This document shows positions 46,407-57,270 of a DNA stretch of 64,000 nucleotides, piece after piece. The notes under the pieces are model-generated. The model had not been told where the DNA came from, ran no database searches, and was given only the letters and a program-made list of their open reading frames with translations. The position numbers were made by a program, and so were the translations under genes. The DNA comes from Dermatemys mawii (Eukaryota; Chordata; Testudines; Dermatemydidae), in contig ML677343.1 in NCBI GenBank assembly GCA_007922305.1, positions 31,303,987-31,367,986 of the forward strand, in the 5' to 3' direction. Each line of letters opens with the position of its first letter. Position 1 is the first letter of the stretch.

Positions 46407-46896
46407 CAGGGGTGGGCAAACTACAGCCCATGGGCTGGATCCAGCCTGTGAGCCATTGTAAGCCCACTGAGTCGGGGCCGCACCGCATGGCTCAGCCCTG
46501 CTCTGGCACTTCAGCTGGGGCACTGGGTTGGGGCCGTACCACACTTGAGGAAAGCGCTGTTCAGAGCCTGCACCCCGTAGCCTCTCCCTACGCCCCAAGT
46601 TCCTGCCCCAGCCCTGATCCTCCTCCTGCTCTCTAAACCCCTCAATCCCAGCCCGGAGCACCCTCTTTCACCCCAAACCTCTTATCCCCAGCCTCGCCCC
46701 AGAGCCCACACCCCCAGCCAGAACCTGCACCCCTTCCTGCACCCCAGCCCCAGTCCTGATCACTCATCTGAATCCCTCAGTCCAGAGCTCGCATCCACTC
46801 CCGCACCCTAGCCCCAATTTTGTGAGCATTCATGGCCTGCCATACAATTTCTATTCCCTGATGTGGCTCTTGGGCCCAAAATTTTGCACACCCCCG
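46407..46896. mobile_element. hAT non-autonomous element with 8-bp target duplication
   Basis: Starts CAGGGGTGGGCAAACTACAG and ends AAATTTTGCACACCCCCG in reverse-complementary fashion. The flanks are CTCTAGGG (46399-46406) and CTCTAGGA (46897-46904), 7 of 8 identical. The GC-rich interior contains no transposase. It is the same family as 16852-17456. Confidence 0.9.
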
Positions 46897-46904
46897 CTCT
46901 AGGA

Positions 46905-47661
46905 GATCACTTCCCTGGACACAACTGAGAAATAAAATTTTAGAAAAATCTGTGTTAGGATAATTATTTGTTCTTTGTTCTCTGTTACTGGGTTTTTTTT
47001 GTTTGCTTGTTAATTGTATTTGTTTAAATCTGCTGATTGGTGTGGTTTGAAAAGCTTATTGTACAAATTATAGCATACGCAAGCTAATTATTTCAGCATT
47101 TGGTATAGGTTTAAAAGAAGAGGTTATTGGGAAGACATCATTGATTAGATATGCCTAAAATGTATTCTGACCTCATACTTCTCCTTATCATAAAAGTACA
47201 TACCTAAAGTGCTCTGTAATGAGTAAGATGGTTTCTGATTGCTCAGATCCCACAATGAACCTAAACCTAAAGCACTGAGCATGCAGATCCATAATGATTC
47301 ATTGAGCACAAACATTTATTAGAAATAATTAAGTCTACACATTTATTATACAGTAGGAACACAGTGTAACAATATATTGTCAAAAATTAATGTCTTTGGT
47401 TGTGAGAATGAGTATCTTGGCTTCGTCTCCTTATTTATGCAGCAGCAAGGGACCATTCTTTTGTAAGAATGTTCTGTTCCATTGACATTATCACTTAATG
47501 AGGCCAGCCAATTCCAGGTCTCTACAATACCACTACCAGAATTATAACCCCTTCATTAGTTATCACCGCTGGTCCCAATAAGGTATGACATTCAGCAGCT
47601 GAGTAATAGCTGTTAAATATTTTTGAAAATGTATATAGATGTAATACACTTCCCTAATTAC
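46905..47661. other. Unassigned AT-rich intronic sequence
   Basis: No recognised feature. Confidence 0.4.
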
Positions 47662-48165
47662 TAGGGCTGTCAAACAATTTAAAAAGTTAATCATGATTAA
47701 ACACACTGTTAATAATAGAACAGCATTTATTTAAATATTTTTGGATAGTTTCTACATTTTCAAATATATTGATATCAATTACAACACAAAACACAAAGTA
47801 TACAGTGCTCACTTTATTTTTGATTGCAAATATTTGTGCTATAAAAACAAAAGAAATAGTATTTTTCAGTTCACCTCAGAATTATGTACAAAAAATAACT
47901 GCATAGTATAATAAAACAATGTCAAACTTTCGAGCCAACAAGTCCACCCAGTTCTCCTCCTTGTTCAGTCAGTCACTTAGACAAACAAATTTGTTTACAT
48001 TTGCTGGAGACAGTGCTACCCACTTCTTGTATACAATGTCACCTGAAAGTGAGAACAGGTGTTCACATGGCACTGTTGTAGCTGGCGTCGCAAGATATTT
48101 ACGTGCTAGATGTGTTAAAGATTCATATGTCCCTCCTTGCTTCAACCACACTCCCAAAGGAAACC
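47662..48165 (-). pseudogene. hAT element end with transposase dimerisation remnant
   Basis: The + strand begins with a hAT-type end (TAGGGCTGTCAAACAATTTA). On the minus strand 48157-47969 encodes THLARKYLATPATTVPCEHL then FSLSGDIV and LSPANVNKFVCLSD. This is the C-terminal dimerisation block common to hAT transposases (LA-KYL--PAT-VP-E--FS--GDIV). The element is cut at about 48165, so only its 3' end remains. It lies about 160 bases upstream of the BANP exon at 48323. It belongs to a different hAT family from 41893-44320. Confidence 0.85.
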
Positions 48166-48322
48166 CTTACAATTTAACATAACCATTACTGATGGATAGT
48201 TTTTTGGTGGGGTTCTTTTTTTTTGTTTTGGTCTCACATCTGTTTTGTAGTTACAGATGTTCCACAATGCCTTTGTAATTATGGTTATTTACAGGATACT
48301 TTCTCTGTTGGTTTGTCTGCAG

Positions 48323-48466
48323 GTGTTACAGGGTGCTCAGCTGATAGCTGTTGCCTCTGCAGATCCTGCATCTGGGGGCGTAGATGGGTCCCCACTCCAA
48401 GGGAGTGATATCCAGGTCCAATATGTCCAGCTGGCACCAGTGACAGACCACGCTGCTACTAATCAA
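48323..48466 (+). CDS. BANP: BANP penultimate coding exon (48 codons, phase 0)
   Basis: The exon reads in one open frame from VLQGAQLIAVASADP to APVTDHAATNQ. It is preceded by a pyrimidine-rich tract ending TTTGTCTGCAG and followed by the donor GTATGT. Its length is exactly 144 nt, so both junctions lie between codons. The peptide is nearly the same as the C-terminal region of vertebrate BANP as I remember it, including the block DGSPLQGSDIQVQYVQLAP. BANP is a nuclear DNA-binding protein with a central BEN domain. It is known to bind unmethylated CGCG-containing motifs at CpG-island promoters and has been described as the matrix-attachment protein SMAR1. This exon lies past the BEN domain, in the Gln/Val-rich tail. 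Reading past the donor gives a stop within a few codons, so splicing is needed to reach the last exon. Identity is strong because the next exon downstream supplies the expected last residues. Confidence 0.95.
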
Positions 48467-50044
48467 GTATGTATTTGATCCCATTTGAAAGTACTTAAAA
48501 AGATGCAAATGCCTGTCGGAGTAACTATGTTTCTGTCCACAAATGTTCCATTCCCTTAGGACTTACAATACGCAATTTCTCAACTTCAATGTCTTGTATA
48601 ATGAGTGCCTCTGTTTATAAACAGCCTTTGACTAGTCCTGGCCTTAGTCCTACCTCTGAGTCCTTGCTTGATTGCCCCTAGAGAATAGTAATTTTAGTCA
48701 TCATCATTTTCCTGAATCAGTAAAAGAGGAACACCAAGCTGATAGGACAGGAGGAAGATGTTTGCCTGGAATCATATCAGGAAAGCTTCTTTCAGCCTGA
48801 GGTTCTCAAATCCAGTCTTCTTGAAGGGTGCCTGCCCTCCTGCATGCAGTTCAGTCACTTGGAACCACTGCCTGGATTTCCCACATCAGCTGCAGTGTTG
48901 GCTATTATAAGCAAACACTTAAGGCTCTCTTTTAAAATGGAGGCACTATCCTTCACGCCAAGATGAATGTTCATGTAACTGGCTATAGAAAATTCTTGTT
49001 TTTCTCAGGAAATATAAAGATACTTGAACTTGGCAGTGATCTCAGGCCATCTGACTGCAACCTGACAGTCACTCACCAAGGGTACATGCCTAATTTCTCA
49101 TCCGCTCAAAGCAGTGACTGCTGTGGATGGCAACAAAACGAGGCTGGTCTCAAACAGTGTCAAATTTTCTAATGTAGTTGCTTTAGTCCCAAAACTGCTC
49201 AAAGGAGCCCAGAAGGAATGCAAACTAAGCTGCCAGCCATATCATGTACGGTATTATGAGAGCAGTACCACTAGCTGGCTCCAGAGATGGATTTTGTCAT
49301 CATTCCTATTGTAAACCCCTATTTTGTGGGGATGTCTAACCTGGCTGCAAAATGGGCAAAAAATTGCTTTATCGACTCCCTAGAAAAGAAAATATTGCAT
49401 TTTCTAAGTTGTGATGTTCTCCAATATTCAGTATCTATGTTGAAAGTTACCAGTTTGACTGGCTAGTTTTGGACTGTTAAGAGTAAAAAATAGTTTCAGT
49501 TTACAAACCAAAGTCCTGATTTTTTGAGGGCCTCCTGAGTGTTGCAGAGCATCCTGGACTCAAACTGGAGTGAATGCAAGTTGCGGTTGCTCAGTAACTC
49601 CAAGTTGTGGGACCAACAGAGTTTTAAAAGGCCTGAGTTTTACATGAATTTTGAATACAGGGGTGTAATACACAAGGCCCGTTGCTGACAGCGAATTTTG
49701 TCATGAGTGGAAAGAAACCCTTCCCAGGTGTGCTGGAAGTGTGCATATTCAGAATGACATGCAAGAGCCATAAGCCTTGACATGTAACTTGAAGCTGGTC
49801 TATTGTGTCCAGGAGCCTTCTGGTGTTTTAATGCCACTGTAAAAAAATAGTAATAATAGTAATTATGGATTTGCCTGAAGGCTTCTGAGTGCCTAAAATA
49901 ATATAGCTAGAACTATGTCTTAACAGAGTGGAAATATATGGCCCAATAAATTATCAAACCAGTGTTAGAACAAAATATTCCTGTACATTCTCTACCCAAT
50001 AATGTACAATAAATAAGGACAAAAATAGTGTTTTTACTAATGAC

Positions 50045-50330
50045 CATATGGCTCTTCCAAAGCAAAGTGACACTTAATCTTAGGGCAAAAGCATCACAGA
50101 TAAAATATATAAAAACAAAAAAAGGTCCCACACACTTACTAAACATACCAGAAATTGCCCATCTTCCACATGAGGAGGCTAATAGTACAATATCCTTTCC
50201 AACCCTTCAGCAAGGGTTTGGGTCTTCTCTTGTACAGAAGATCCCATCTGTTTGCTCTCTCAAAGGCCCGGAGTCTGTTTAAACTCATCCAGACATCTTC
50301 CTTTGTCTGTTGGACTCTGGAAAGCCAAGT
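50045..50330. repeat. Dispersed repeat of unassigned class, copy 2
   Basis: CTTAGGGCAAAAGCATCACA, TAAAATATATAAAAACAAAA and TTACTAAACATACCAGAAAT correspond to copy 1 at 40956-41170. Beyond about 50200 the similarity fades. Confidence 0.5.
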
Positions 50331-50393
50331 TTAAACTGGTTTATGCAAACCACCTCAGGACATGGTAACTCTCTGGAGTTGTTTACAGTCTTC

Positions 50394-50638
50394 GGTCTGG
50401 TCTACACCACAGCCTATATCAGCATAGCTACGTTGCTCAGGGACATGAAAAATCTACCCCTTGAGCAATGTAATTATACCAAGCTAACCCTCTGTGTGGA
50501 CAATGCTATGTCGGTGGGAGAGCTTCTCTTGCCAACAAAGGTACTGCCTCTCAGGGAGATGGATTAACTAGCATCTTCATTAAAGTACTAGAGCAGCACA
50601 GGTGCACCGATGCAGCATTTTAACTGTAGAAGTGCCCT
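50394..50638. mobile_element. hAT-like MITE in the BANP last intron
   Basis: GGTCTGGTCTACACCACAGC at the left, internal ATCAGCATAGCTACGTTGCT and GTCGGTGGGAGAGCTTCTCT, and AACTGTAGAAGTGCCCT at the right. Ends and interior match a common reptile MITE as I remember it. The apparent frame through it is chance. Confidence 0.75.
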
Positions 50639-51732
50639 TAACAGCTCATCGTAGTCTGTTTTGAGTTCTTGGAAGAGCTGTGGTAACCCTCCACCATGGA
50701 GTAGAACACAATCAGATATAAATCATTCATAAATTTAAAACAACAGTCCCCAGAGATACTGCATGGGATTTCAGTGTCTATCACAAATGTCACAGACAAT
50801 AAGTTTCTCAGTATAGGGCTCTTGCCATATTTATGTATTTTAAACGTTTAAAGTGCCATGCGCACTTCTGGCTCCATCCAAGTAATAAAATACTGCTGCA
50901 TCACACATTCAGAGGTGTTCGTTCATAGTAAATTACCATTCCAGATCTGGGACCCAGAGTGTTCCCATAAATCACTTCTCACTGAATTTGTTAGGGAGCC
51001 GTTTTTTTGTGACATTATCATCCCTGTCAGCTATTAGATCTGACAGGCAGTTGGTTGTTGAGTCCAGCATAAACATAGGCATCTGTCTCCCACACGATTG
51101 GCAACCACAAAAGGAGTCACTTTCTTTCAGAGACACTTTGCACTGTGTTAGGTTTAACATTGTGGCTAACCACAGAGATTTATACCAACTTGTAGATAAA
51201 CTAAAAGGAATGTAAAACAAGAAGGGTATGGAAAGAAATGCAAAAAAGACTAAATATAAGTTCACGGTAAATATTTCCTAGTTTACACAGACTAAAAACT
51301 AAGGAGCCATAAATGTAAATTAGTAGAATGAACCTAATATTTGCACCACCTTAAAATGTATGGATTACTTATGAATTCAAAAACAAATAATCAGTTTGAC
51401 TGAAATGATGAAGTGGTCCTGCAGTCCTGGAAATGAACTGACTGGATAAAGGGAAAAATATTAAATGCACATCTTAGCTTAGTAATGCAGAAGCAACCTG
51501 TATTATTTCTTTTTCCAGAAAGTTCTGTGCAGAGATATTTTTGTGCTTTCAAACATTTTGAATCTGTTTCTGTATGCAAGCTTCTCAAAAGTGGGGCTCG
51601 TTGTGCTCCAGGGCCAAAATCTACTACCCTGCACAAATTCCAAGTCCAAAGCATCATATGTGAACACCTACTTTAGGTCTGAAAATCAGCCTCTAATTTC
51701 TCACCTTTGTGCCTTCCAAACTGTGCCTTATT

Positions 51733-51742
51733 NNNNNNNNNN
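51733..51742. other. Assembly gap (10 N)
   Basis: Ten undetermined bases inside the BANP last intron. The true length of the missing sequence is unknown. Confidence 1.
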
Positions 51743-53159
51743 CAGTTTATTCAAGCACAGTTTTGTACTTGCAAGTTAATTTAAAAGAACAAGTATTAAT
51801 AACTAGAAGTCTGACCGGTGCGTGCTCACAAATCAGGTACTTTGACATCTAACTACTAGTATGTCAGTGGTTCATTGCAGGCACAAAATTGCAACTGCTT
51901 GTCCAAAGGTTGGGTTGAGATCTGGCTAACCTTCAAGTTAGTTTGAAGTAGTTTGCATTCTTTCATGTCTGATTACATTATTTACTTATAGAAACTCTAA
52001 TGATTCTTGGCATATTGATTTGCAAGAACAAAATGTGGCAATATCACATATTATTTTTTTCACTGAAATCTCCTGATTGGGGGCCAAATTTTGGTTAACA
52101 TGGAGGAAAACCCACACAATGCAAGCTCACTTGCAAGCCCTTCAAACAGTCTCGCACTCCCGGCCTGATAGCCTGAATCCTGGATATATAGTCAATGCTT
52201 GTGTTATAGATTTTTTTCCAGGTGTTTAGGTCATCACTTTAAAGCTTAACTGTTGACAAGCTGCTAGCATTATTCCCCTGAATGACACTGTTATATAGGA
52301 CAGGTAAATAAGCAATCAAATGATTCGTAGAATTCCACAGGAAAAAAAATTGTAGCTACATATAATTACTGGCAACAGAACACGCAAGAGCGTGTAAGAA
52401 TTAATTTCACAGTGAAACCAAAGAAGAAAGCTTTGACAAGTTGAACCTCACAGTATTTTCATTTGAATAAGCCACTATAGTCCAGCAAAGCATTTGGGTA
52501 GGAAAACCATCAGCTGTGTTTCACTCCTGGTTTCTTGAAGCCCTATCCCAAGTGTTGATGCTAGTTTTTCCTTATTAGGAGAGAGAGGGCAGTAAATAGG
52601 GTGTCAAAAAGTATCTTTTCTTGTAATGGCAGTGTTGCTCCTCTGTTGCTCTTGACCCCATCCTCTTTCCCAGAGCATCAGTTAGCTCAAAGGTACAACT
52701 TATATGATGATTTAGGTGCGCTTTGCTTCATGCAGAATCTCTTTCACAAACCCCTGAGGCTCTCCACGTTAGCTACTCACTTGGAGGCCTCACTTGACTG
52801 GACCAATATGTGAATAACTTGTATTCTTAATGCAAACGTTTTTTTTTCTTTTTAGGAGTAAATCAGTTGCATGGGGGTTTGGTCTATAATACTGGTCTAT
52901 TTCCTCTCTGTAGGAATTGAGAATTTTTGGCCTCCTTTTAGAGGGAGAAGGTTAATTTCCCAGAAAACACCAAGATTATTTACAGTACTTTTATTCTTCG
53001 TTTGACCTTGTTTATTAGGTGTGAATTGCACTTAAATGTGTCTGTCTTGTGTTGTCTGAAAATCCCAGGAGGAGTGTACAAAAGGGCCCATTGTACACGG
53101 TAAAGGTGGAATGCTACTGCACTGTAATGTATATAAAATCCCATTTCAATTCTAGCGTA

Positions 53160-53395
53160 GGCCAGATCCACACACAAGTTTTGGGTTGGTGTAACTATTT
53201 TGGGTAGAGTTTTGATTTTTATTTTTTTTTTTACTGACGTAGTTATACTGATACAACCTTTAGTGTGAATGGAGTTATACCAGTATAAAGGTGCCTTGTA
53301 ACAGTATAGTATATTCCCTTTCCCACATGAGCATAAAGCACCTTTATGTCAGTGTAACTGCAGCCATATTGGAGGGAGAGTAAGGGGTGGTGTAC
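53160..53395. mobile_element. Diverged MITE in the BANP last intron
   Basis: GACGTAGTTATACTGATACA and GAGTTATACCAGTATAAAGG, with mirrored TATACTG/CAGTATA motifs, are typical of a reptile MITE. The ends are worn. Confidence 0.6.
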
Positions 53396-53654
53396 CGCTT
53401 AAAATTTACATGTGTGTGTGTGAGACAACTTGGGTTGGCACCAATCATTCTCCTATATTCTCTGCCCATCTTTGGAAAAATAAACTCCTTTAATTTTGGA
53501 CACATTAAGAAGATCTGGTAATTAACTGAGATTTACACGTGGCCAAAAGGAAGATGATAAAATATTTAGCATCAAAAAAGATATAGTGTTTTAATAACAC
53601 TTTGCATTTTTATTAGCTTTATGTTTTTCAAAATTCTATACAAACATGTATTCA

Positions 53655-53830
53655 GCAGTTTTCCCTATACTCCTGTGAGCCAGGTAAGTGACATTATCCC
53701 TTTCTCCCCGGTGGGAAGGGTGAGACAGTGAAGCAACTGGAATAGAAGGCCATGCAGCAAGTCAGTGGTGGGGTGGGGATTAAAGATCTTGAGTAACTTG
53801 CTTTTAGCATCTTCTTTAATGCACTTGCGT
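53655..53830 (-). repeat. Possible MIR-type SINE relic
   Basis: CCAGGTAAGTGACATTATCC, GGGTGAGACAGTGAAGCAAC and CATGCAGCAAGTCAGTGGTG fit a reversed MIR loosely. It ends about 50 bases before the last BANP exon. Confidence 0.45.
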
Positions 53831-53887
53831 TAAAAAGTTAATATGAAGTAAAATATGAATTCATTTTTTTTGTGTTTCTTTCCGTAG

Positions 53888-53959
53888 AGCACAGATTCCC
53901 TTCAATCAACTATCCAGCCAGAAATGCAGATAGAACACGGAGCAATCCAGATCCAGTAA
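53888..53959 (+). CDS. BANP: BANP last coding exon with stop codon
   Basis: After a T-rich tract and the acceptor TTTCCGTAG, 23 codons read STDSLQSTIQPEMQIEHG then AIQIQ and a TAA stop at 53957-53959. The end PEMQ-EHGAIQIQ is the characteristic C-terminus of BANP. Joined in phase 0 to the exon at 48323-48466 it gives an uninterrupted tail with no insertion or frameshift. The first residues (STDSLQST) differ somewhat from the mammalian sequence as I recall it, which fits a distant vertebrate. All upstream exons, including those for the coiled-coil and BEN domains, lie outside the window or were not found. There is no sign of decay, so the gene is probably functional here. Confidence 0.95.
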   Translation, partial: STDSLQSTIQPEMQIEHGAIQIQ

Positions 53960-54135
53960 AGCAGGAATTGTGAAAGCTTCATAGATCCCTATGCCAGTGA
54001 CCACAGTCAGAAGCTAAGGGTTTCCGCCCGCATACAACAACAGGAGAAAGGATGTGACCATCAGACTAACAGACATTTTCATTTACATCTCCTGTAAATA
54101 TCACAGTTCTGTTGGTCTGTTTGTTTTTACACACA

Positions 54136-54221
54136 TGGCTGGATCCTCACCTGGTGTAAATCAGTGTAACTCTGAATTCAGTGGAACTATATCATTTTAC
54201 ACCAGCTGAGGAGTTGGCCCT
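54136..54221. mobile_element. Palindromic MITE inside the BANP 3'UTR
   Basis: TGGCTGGATCCTCACCTGGT and GTAAATCAGTG are mirrored by TTTTACACCAGCTGAGGAGT and TGGCCC. The element would fold into a hairpin in the mRNA. It belongs to a very common reptile/bird repeat of the GGATCCTCA-CTGGTGTAAA type. Confidence 0.8.
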
Positions 54222-54679
54222 CTAAATATACAGGTTCATCCCTTAGGTATTTAAGAAAAAATATTTCCTCCATGAGAAAAAAATACACCTAATCAATCAA
54301 AACATTAAAACCAAATTAATGTTTTATCCCATCATTTCTTCTGTGAATCATACCACTGAATGTCCATAGCTCTCTTATCAAACACATTGCTGCTTTGCAG
54401 TACATGCTTTATCACATATAGAAAATCAAGAGCTCAAATATTTTTCATTGTTTAAATGGCTTTTTTATTTGCTAAGGTGTTTATAACAAAAAAAGAAAAT
54501 GTTGAAAAAAAGAAAAAAACCATACTGCAAGTATTAGCCTTTTGCTGGTGATTTCTGTTCAGTGTAATGAAAAATTGTATTTGCAAAAGACTAACAATTT
54601 TGTTTGTATTGTTGCTTAACTACTTTTCTAAGGAAAAATATGCTATCAAATGCTGTAATTATGCATTTCTAAAGAAACA

Positions 54680-54685
54680 AATAAA
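54680..54685 (+). promoter_or_regulatory. BANP: Polyadenylation signal AATAAA of BANP
   Basis: This is a canonical hexamer 720 bases after the BANP stop, followed within about 25 bases by a GT-rich stretch. I saw no better-placed canonical signal between the stop codon and this point. Confidence 0.7.
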
Positions 54686-54705
54686 TGTGTATTTATGAAC
54701 AGTGT

Positions 54706-56317
54706 AGTTTCCCTCTCCCCACAGCCCCCCATTGTATATCCTTAGGTGAGAACACATTTTACATTGGTTATTTTTGTAACACTATAGTTGTGAAATATTT
54801 ATAGATATCTGCTGTCTGTAGAGGCATAGTATCAAATTCAGAGATGAGTTTAAGTAAAATCTACAGGGCAGATGAGGTCTAGTCTTACTTTGGTCCCACC
54901 AAATAGGCATGATGCTGCTATTAGGCAAACCCTGGTCTATGGATTGCAGTGGCATTCCATCATGGGAAGAATTTGATTTGTTCCAATGTGAACCTTTCTG
55001 AGCCTCAGAGTCTGCAAATTGCATCTTACCCAGTAAATTTACGGAGCCATTTCAAACAAAACTTTATAAGGGTTCTTCAGAATTCTTCTCCCTGGAGTGA
55101 CTCCTCCTTCCTGCCTCCAGCCCTGTGGGGAATGATGCGCTTTGAGTGACAACATTGCATGTCAGCTGTACTTTCTGTAAGCAATAAGTAAGTGGGTGTG
55201 GGTTAGACCTGCTTAGATGATTTGTTTTCAATAATTTAGGCTGGGATTAAGTAAATTGGAGCTGGTTACCTGACTCCTTTAATCAGTCCTCTTTGAATTC
55301 CCAGCCTTATTCTGTTAATTTTTGCTCTTTTCACTGACTATATGGTCCTGGATAGATGTTTTCTACTTAGGATAGTGTTCTGCTGATGCCACATATGCTT
55401 AAAGTTTATGCGATAAGAGGGTTTCTTTCTCAGGAGGTGTTGATCTAGTTATTTATTCCAATTACTTTATCTCTCTTAAGCCAGCTGAGTAGTGCCCTTT
55501 AGATTAAATCATTTTGTAAGATCTGTGATTCAGTAGTTCAGTAATGATGTATAATTTTGTAGGATTCATGATCTTGAAATCACTGATCTTTCTCTGGAAG
55601 AGACTTTCCTGTACCACCCTGGCTTCCTTTACATTCATGTGGGACTCTGGACTGTGCTAAAAGCTTTCAAAAAATAGAGCAGGTCCACAGTTACCTCACA
55701 GGCCACCTCTCTGTCTGCCCTACCCCTCCAGGAGTGAAATATTGGCCCCATTGAAGTCAATGGGAGTTTTGCCACTGATTTCAACACAGCCCGGATTTAA
55801 CTCCAAATATGTTTATGAAGTGAGCTAATTTAAGGAGAAGACCATTATTGGCTTAGAGAACAGACCTACTTGTGTGTTTCAGCCAATGAGAAACGTATAG
55901 TTGTTTGGTTTTTTTAACTGAATAAGCTAGGCTCTTATTGACAGATAATATATATCTATTAAAATGTTAGTGAATGAAAAATAGCCACAAATTCTATTTG
56001 GCTTAACTTAGGAAAACATCCCTCCTGAGCTGTAAAGGCCTCAACACCCAAGATTTCTTGCAAATATTGTCCCTGGTAAGTATTAAGTTGATTATAATTC
56101 ACACTTTTCATTAGGATGTTTGCTGAGGCACAAGTACAGTACAAATTTACCAGGCCGAGTCTGTCAAAGCAACATTTACAACAGGTTAAAGAATATGGCT
56201 ACTTGCCAGTTTCATTTTTTAATAGTGCTTCTCAAACTGGGTGATGTTTAAATAACTTTGCATCCAAAGGAAAGTCTAAAAATACAGTGATTCCTGCATG
56301 TTTTAGAGTAGCTGTTT
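54706..56317. other. Intergenic sequence, no gene seen
   Basis: No frame with recognisable motifs. At 55738-55800 CCCATTGAAGTCAATGGGAG, a near-palindrome, resembles a short motif of a common old repeat (also loosely at 7555-7610). Confidence 0.4.
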
Positions 56318-57225
56318 AATCATAGAATCGCAGAACTGGAAAGGACTTCGAGAGGTCATCTAGTCCAGTCCCCTGCACTCAAGGCAGGACTAAGTACTAT
56401 CTAGACCATTCCAGGTAGGTGTTTGTGCAACCTGTTCTTAAAAATCCCCAATGATGGAGATTCCATAGTCTCTCTAGGCAATTTATTCCAGTGCTTAACC
56501 ACCCTGACAGTTAGGAAGTTTTTCCTAATGTCCAGCCTAAACCATCCTTGCTACAATTTAAGCCCATTGCTGCTTGTCCTATCCTCAGAGGCTAAGAAGA
56601 ACAATTTTTCTCCCTCCTCCTTGTAACAACCTTTTATATACTTGAACACTGTTACAATGTCCCCTCTTAGTCTTCTCTTCTCCAGACTAAACAAACCCAA
56701 TTTTGCCAATCTTCCCTCATAAGTCATGTTTTCTAGACATTTAATAATTTTTGTTGCTGCTCTTTGAACTCTCTCCAATTTGTCCACATCTTTCCTGAAA
56801 TGTGGTGCCCAGAACTGAATACAGTACAATACTTCAATTGAGGCCTAATCAGATCAAAGTAGAGTGGAAGAATTACTTCTCATGTTTTGCTTATAATACT
56901 CCTGCTAATACATCCCAGAATGATTTTGCTTTTTTTGCAACAGCGTTACACTGTTGACTCGTATTGAGCTTATGGTCCACTATGACTCCCGATCCTTTTC
57001 CACAGTACTCCTTCCTAAGCTTCATTTCCCATTTTGTATGTGTACAAACTGATTGCTCCTTCCTCAGTGGAGTATTTTGCACTTGTCCTTATTGAATGTC
57101 ATCCAACTTACTTCAGGCTATTTCTCCAATTTGTTCAGATTTTTTTGAATTTTAATCCTATCTTTCAAAGCACTTGCAACCCCTCCCAGCTTGGTATTGT
57201 CCACAGATTTTATAAGTGTACTTCC
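56318..57225 (-). pseudogene. CR1 LINE, 3' 0.9 kb with reverse transcriptase remnant
   Basis: The + strand starts with the reversed CR1 tail (AATCATAGAATCGCAGAACT). On the minus strand 56829-56551 encodes the conserved C-terminal block YCIQFWAPHFRKDVDKLERV then ATKIIKCLENMTYEGRL. The second frame, 57082-56891, continues upstream and includes VDHKLNTSQQCNAVAKKA, the segment before it. Frame breaks make it inactive. It stops at about 57225 beside a fragment of a hAT end. It is more diverged than the copy at 26642-27690. Confidence 0.9.
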
Positions 57226-57228
57226 TAC

Positions 57229-57265
57229 GCCAGGATGGACAAACTATGGCCCATGGGCCATAGTT
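57229..57265. repeat. hAT-end fragment with a perfect 24-bp palindrome
   Basis: CCAGGATGGACAAACTATGG resembles the left end of the 46407 family. It runs into the exact palindrome AACTATGGCCCAT/GGGCCATAGTT at 57242-57265. TTCCTAC occurs on both sides (57222-57228 and 57264-57270). Confidence 0.7.
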
Positions 57266-57270
57266 CCTAC

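Larger units (their letters stand above)
1..48322 (+). other. BANP: Presumed long BANP intron
   Basis: The first recognisable exon is at 48323 and needs an upstream exon ending in phase 0. I looked for the preceding BANP segments (the Gln/Val/His-rich stretch and the BEN domain) and did not see them. The whole upstream part of the window is therefore best read as intron filled with transposon remnants. This is inference: a short, diverged or alternative exon could have been missed. Confidence 0.6.
48467..53887 (+). other. BANP: BANP last intron (5.4 kb)
   Basis: The intron is bounded by GTATGT at the 5' end and CCGTAG at the 3' end, and is phase 0. It holds an interspersed repeat (50045-50330), a hAT-like MITE (50394-50638), a 10-base assembly gap (51733-51742), a second MITE (53160-53395) and a MIR-like relic shortly before the last exon. 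The remaining sequence (48467-50040, 50640-51730 and 51743-53159) is AT-rich and shows me no further exon, RNA gene or recognisable repeat. Confidence 0.85.
53960..54705 (+). other. BANP: BANP 3' untranslated region (end approximate)
   Basis: The region runs from the stop codon to about 20 bases past the AATAAA at 54680-54685, where GTGTAGTTT gives a GT-rich element suitable for cleavage. It is AT-rich, with A-rich stretches near 54480-54520. It includes a palindromic MITE fragment at 54136-54221. The end is inferred from the signal only. No transcript evidence is available here, and longer or shorter forms are possible. Confidence 0.7.

Noticed and set aside
46401..46661. GC-rich segment that could be a promoter island
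   Set aside because: It is the interior of a hAT element bounded by an 8-bp target duplication.
50310..50567. 85-codon frame in the BANP last intron
   Set aside because: It mostly overlaps a MITE and has no homology that I recognise.
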